A stretch of DNA of 64,000 bases, taken from assembly GCA_030268105.1 (NCBI GenBank), contig BSDZ01000089.1, forward strand, positions 1,302,001-1,366,000. Reading direction: 5' to 3'. Positions 60,971 through 64,000 of this stretch are shown piece after piece (the first letter of the stretch is position 1; each line of letters begins with the position of its first letter). This DNA comes from Volvox africanus. Taxonomy: Eukaryota > Chlorophyta > Chlorophyceae > Chlamydomonadales > Volvocaceae. The translations under genes and the position numbers were made by a program. The notes beneath the pieces are model-generated. The model was not told the DNA's origin and ran no database searches. It worked only from the letters and a program-made list of their open reading frames with translations.

Positions 60971-63900
60971 ATGCCGAGAGGGGTGAAAGGGCGAAGAAAA
61001 TCGCAAGGGGTGGGAGCGGGTGAAGCTGCAAACCTTCTCAACGCTATATATCAAAATGAGCTCGATGATCGAGAGTTTTTGCGCATACTTGGAGTTGATC
61101 AGACGCCATGCGACCACCTCAGGAGTCCGTGCCGTGCCAGTCGGAAGGATAATGTGGCGTGCTTCTGCCAATTGGTACCTGGGGAGACCGCCTTTCGAAA
61201 GAAAGGGCTCTGGAAAAAGGAGCAGGCACATTTAGCCACCTTAGGTCAAGATCCAACTGAGGACAAGCGGGAGGTAGGCTAAAGCCGAGGATTCGGTGCA
61301 ACGCAAATTGGGCCAACGTCAAGACGGACAGCCATGCACCATTCCAGTGATTACTGAGAGTTATTACATGTTGAAGTCCGATGCTTGGGCATTTCCTGGA
61401 TATCTGGTGGAGACGCTGGGTTGGCGAGTTGAACGGGGTTGGGAAGCACGAAAACACCCCAACATCTGCCATCTGTCATTTAATGGTGCCCAGAGGCCCC
61501 GCCCAATGCAGCTAATCCTCTCGGACAAGACAAACTATTCTTACCCATAATTTTGATGCCCGACCGCTCCTTGACTTCCATGCCCAAAACGACGCAGATG
61601 CCTGTCACCATGCGCTATGGTACAGGTAATCACACTTGGTCTTTGCTTGCCAACCGCAGAATGCTGCCACGCCCGTGGGATTGCGAAACCTCGGCAACAC
61701 CTGCTACGCAAACGCTGCTCTCCAGTGCCTCTTCTCTATTCCCACGTTACGGAACGGCATCTTAAACGCGGAGGCGAAGGTTGCAGCTCATGACATCTTC
61801 CGCCAGCTGCAGGCTCTTCTGCTCCACTTGCAGTTCGGCCCTCGCAGCTGCGTGGACACACAGGCTTTGGCGGACACGCTGGGTCTCGATCACGCGATTC
61901 AACAGGTGCGGTGTGCGCATTAAGTTGCGTAATTGGCATCAGGTTGAATGCGGATAAGAAGGAGTCGCAACGTTGAGAGACGTAACAAGACGTCCATTAG
62001 AATTAGGGCTTAATGAGCCCCCGTATGGGTTGCAGTCAGTGTTATTACTTGCGTAAGCTGCACATAGGTTACACAAACGTTGGAACGGTATTTGGATGTA
62101 ATAGCGCTTTCTTCACAAGGACACGTACCATCGAAGGGGCCCAGAGTTTCGTGTTCTATGTTGATACCCCGGGCCGAAGAGGTTGGACTACTTGCATTAC
62201 ATTTGGGGCATGCCAAGTGCGCCTCCCCCCGTAGAGCGCAAGTACCTGCTTCGCTATGGTATGTGCTCGTGAGTTCAATCAGGTATAGAGGGGTTCATCA
62301 GTAGCTGGTAGGCCGTGCCTCCGTGCGGCTGTAAGTGTTCGTAGCGCGGATAGATATGCAAAACGAAAGACAAAGCCCTTCTCCCCCGACAGGATGGCCA
62401 AGAATTCTTGAAGTTGCTGCTAACTCGAGTGGAGCAGATGCTCAACAAGTCGAGCGATCCGGTATCATGTGTATCCATAGCACGCTGGCGTTGCGGTTCC
62501 AGCTGCATTTTGATGTATTGCGCGTTTCGTGTGCAAGTTTTGGTCTATACTGTATTTCCTAGTCTTACATCCGCGCCAGTGTAATGGCGCCAGTCCGCGC
62601 TGTAGTGCTTGCCTCTGGTCGCCTTGCCTGCACTTTCTCAGTCGAAATATGGGCCTGTCTATATGCATTGAGGAAGTCCGAACCTCTGGGCAGTAGATTG
62701 CTGAAATGCTCTAAAGCATGGGCATCTGGCCTCGTGAGAATGGTCGTATGCAAGCCGCCACACCCAGCATGTGCACGCTGTCCTTGTCCTCCTTCACATC
62801 TAACAGTGTATAATTGAAGTCCCACAATTACGGTATACGACTACCCATTCCCAGTATGTTACAAATGCATGAGCTGCGCACGTTTCCGCCGGCTTTGTCA
62901 CGTGTCGTAACTGCGATGACGCAAAGTAGCCCTGACATAGCTGACGGCACTGCGCGGTGCGATCAGCAGGGCCAGCATGTGGCAGCAGTTTGCGATTTGC
63001 CCCTCATGTACCGCTCCACCCGCAGGCTGCCCGGGGCATAGTGCAGCGTCTTTTCCGTGGGGGCTTGTCATATGTTACGACGTGTCAGGTGTGAATGTGT
63101 GATGTTGTCAGCCCAGGCTATAGGTTGCTGGATTACCTATTGAGGCGCACTTGCACTCTATGTTGCCGGTGCACATCTGGTAGTAGCGTAGATCGCCATG
63201 GCGTCTAACAGCATGGCATGAAGGACTTCCTGGTCCCGTAGTTGAAGGCTGTGAGAGTTTTGCACATGGCTGCTTTGCCCCCCGATGCCGCAGCCTTTAT
63301 CTAGTGAATCCGTGTGTCACCGTGTGTCACCGTGTGTCACCGTGTGTCACCGTGTGTCACCGTGTGTCACCTTATAGATATTTGGATGCAGAAGAGCTGC
63401 TCCTGCTTTCACTGCTGCAGCGCTGTGGCCGTAACTCGGCGAGCTCCCACGAGGTGCAGGACTTCTACGACTTGATGCCTCAAGTGCGCGGCTTTTCCTC
63501 ACTGGTCAAGAGCATGGTGCGTGCTGGCCGGAAGCTAATGGACAAACGTTCACAAACAACACCTGTGCAGGCGATGATAAACGGAAGACGATATTGGTGT
63601 GACCCAGGTGGTGAGCCGCGGCACCGCCATAAATGCTAGGAGTTAGATGCAGACTGAGCTTTCACCTCCAGTAGCTCCTGCAAAGCATGCGAGCTGTCCT
63701 TCCCATTGTTAGTCGTCGCCATGGTAAGTGGGTTCTCCTTGTCCGGAGCAGCACTGGATCAAACCCCTCCCTGCGCTGCTGTGGCTTCTACCCCGTAGGC
63801 TGCTATCCTGCACGTTGACCATCTGACGGGCGACAACCGTTACTTCTGCGAGTTTTGTGGCGAGAAGGTTGATGCGCTGCGGCACGTGCGGCTACGAAAA

Positions 63901-64000
63901 CTGCCGCCGTACCTATTCCTTGCGCTCCAGCGCTTCTATTTTAATCCCCGGGTAGGGGATGAGGGTTTGTGTCTGAATACTGCTACCAAAGCGTCGGGGT
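60971..64000 (+). CDS. UBP26: USP48/UBP26-type ubiquitin carboxyl-terminal hydrolase, 5' part, runs off the window
   Basis: Deubiquitinating Cys protease; Arabidopsis UBP26 and animal USP48 act on histone H2B and other nuclear targets. Visible exons: 60971-61273, 61660-61905, 62393-62461, 63047-63088, 63421-63516, 63799-63951, all phase 0 (303 codons), with a donor at 63952. Residues 1-101 form the family-specific N-terminus with a Cys/His cluster (CDHLRSPCRASRKDNVACFC). The Cys box is VGLRNLGNTCYANAALQC with catalytic Cys116. It continues LADTLGLDHAIQQ, then DGQEFLKLLLTRVEQML, LFRGGLSYVTTC, RCGRNSASS, VQDFYDLMPQVRGF, and LTGDNRYFCEFCGEKVDALR. The first zinc-binding pair (Cys219/Cys222) is split by an intron; the second is Cys269/Cys272. 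The His box lies beyond the right edge. The DGQEF motif replaces the more common DAQEF. Confidence 0.93.
63309..63369 (+). repeat. 10-base minisatellite CGTGTGTCAC, six copies
   Basis: Six perfect head-to-tail copies of CGTGTGTCAC, the last running into CTTATAG. It lies in the intron between exons 4 and 5 of the USP48-like gene, about 50 bases upstream of the exon 5 acceptor. Confidence 0.95.

Noticed and set aside
63375..63420. DAEELLLLSLLQ frame as the DAQEF motif of the deubiquitinase
   Set aside because: It looked like DAQEF, but no acceptor fits the phase. The true motif (DGQEFLKLLL) is in the exon at 62393, and 63421 is a strong in-phase acceptor.

Overview
The window looks like nuclear DNA of a photosynthetic, chlamydomonadalean (volvocine-like) green alga. 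Genes are split by many GT-AG introns, and TGTAA-type poly(A) signals (the green-algal motif) lie downstream of several stops. Products include chloroplast proteins (MET1/TEF30, Z-ISO, RbcX) next to standard eukaryotic nuclear proteins. There are no operons, no bacterial ribosome binding sites, and I recognised no tRNA, rRNA, CRISPR array or intact transposon. Species assignment is inference; base composition looks less GC-rich than Chlamydomonas reinhardtii.

Layout. 0.1-10.5 kb (-): SPT5, the transcription elongation factor, 17 exons. 11.8-16.6 kb (-): MET1/TEF30, a PDZ-TPR photosystem II assembly/repair protein, 9 exons. 19.7-20.0 kb (-): SRP14, one exon. 22.8-34.6 kb (+): a very large CDPK/CRK-like protein kinase, 18 exons and 1,527 codons before the stop. 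37.1-39.5 kb (+): a PP2C phosphatase with a predicted N-myristoylation site, 10 exons. 41.5-46.6 kb (+): MCMBP/ETG1, an MCM-binding replication and cohesion factor, 10 exons. 47.8-48.8 kb (+): Z-ISO, 15-cis-zeta-carotene isomerase, one exon. 51.6-52.7 kb (-): RbcX, a Rubisco assembly chaperone, 3 exons. 54.8-59.5 kb (-): one or two unrecognised coiled-coil/low-complexity genes. 61.0 kb to the right edge (+): the 5' part of a USP48/UBP26-type deubiquitinase.

I rebuilt gene models by matching translated exons to remembered family features and requiring consistent splice phase. For MET1, the kinase, the phosphatase, MCMBP, RbcX and the visible part of USP48 every junction keeps frame. In SPT5 only the exon 9/10 junction is unresolved. 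In the 54.8-59.5 kb genes the phases do not all close, so those models are tentative.

The genes do not form one pathway. The most notable points are the kinase, which has four degenerate EF-hands separated from its kinase/junction module by about 950 mostly low-complexity residues; the neighbouring phosphatase, whose N-terminus carries a duplicated exon with an Arg-Arg-Leu-Ser site; and the unrecognised minus-strand genes.
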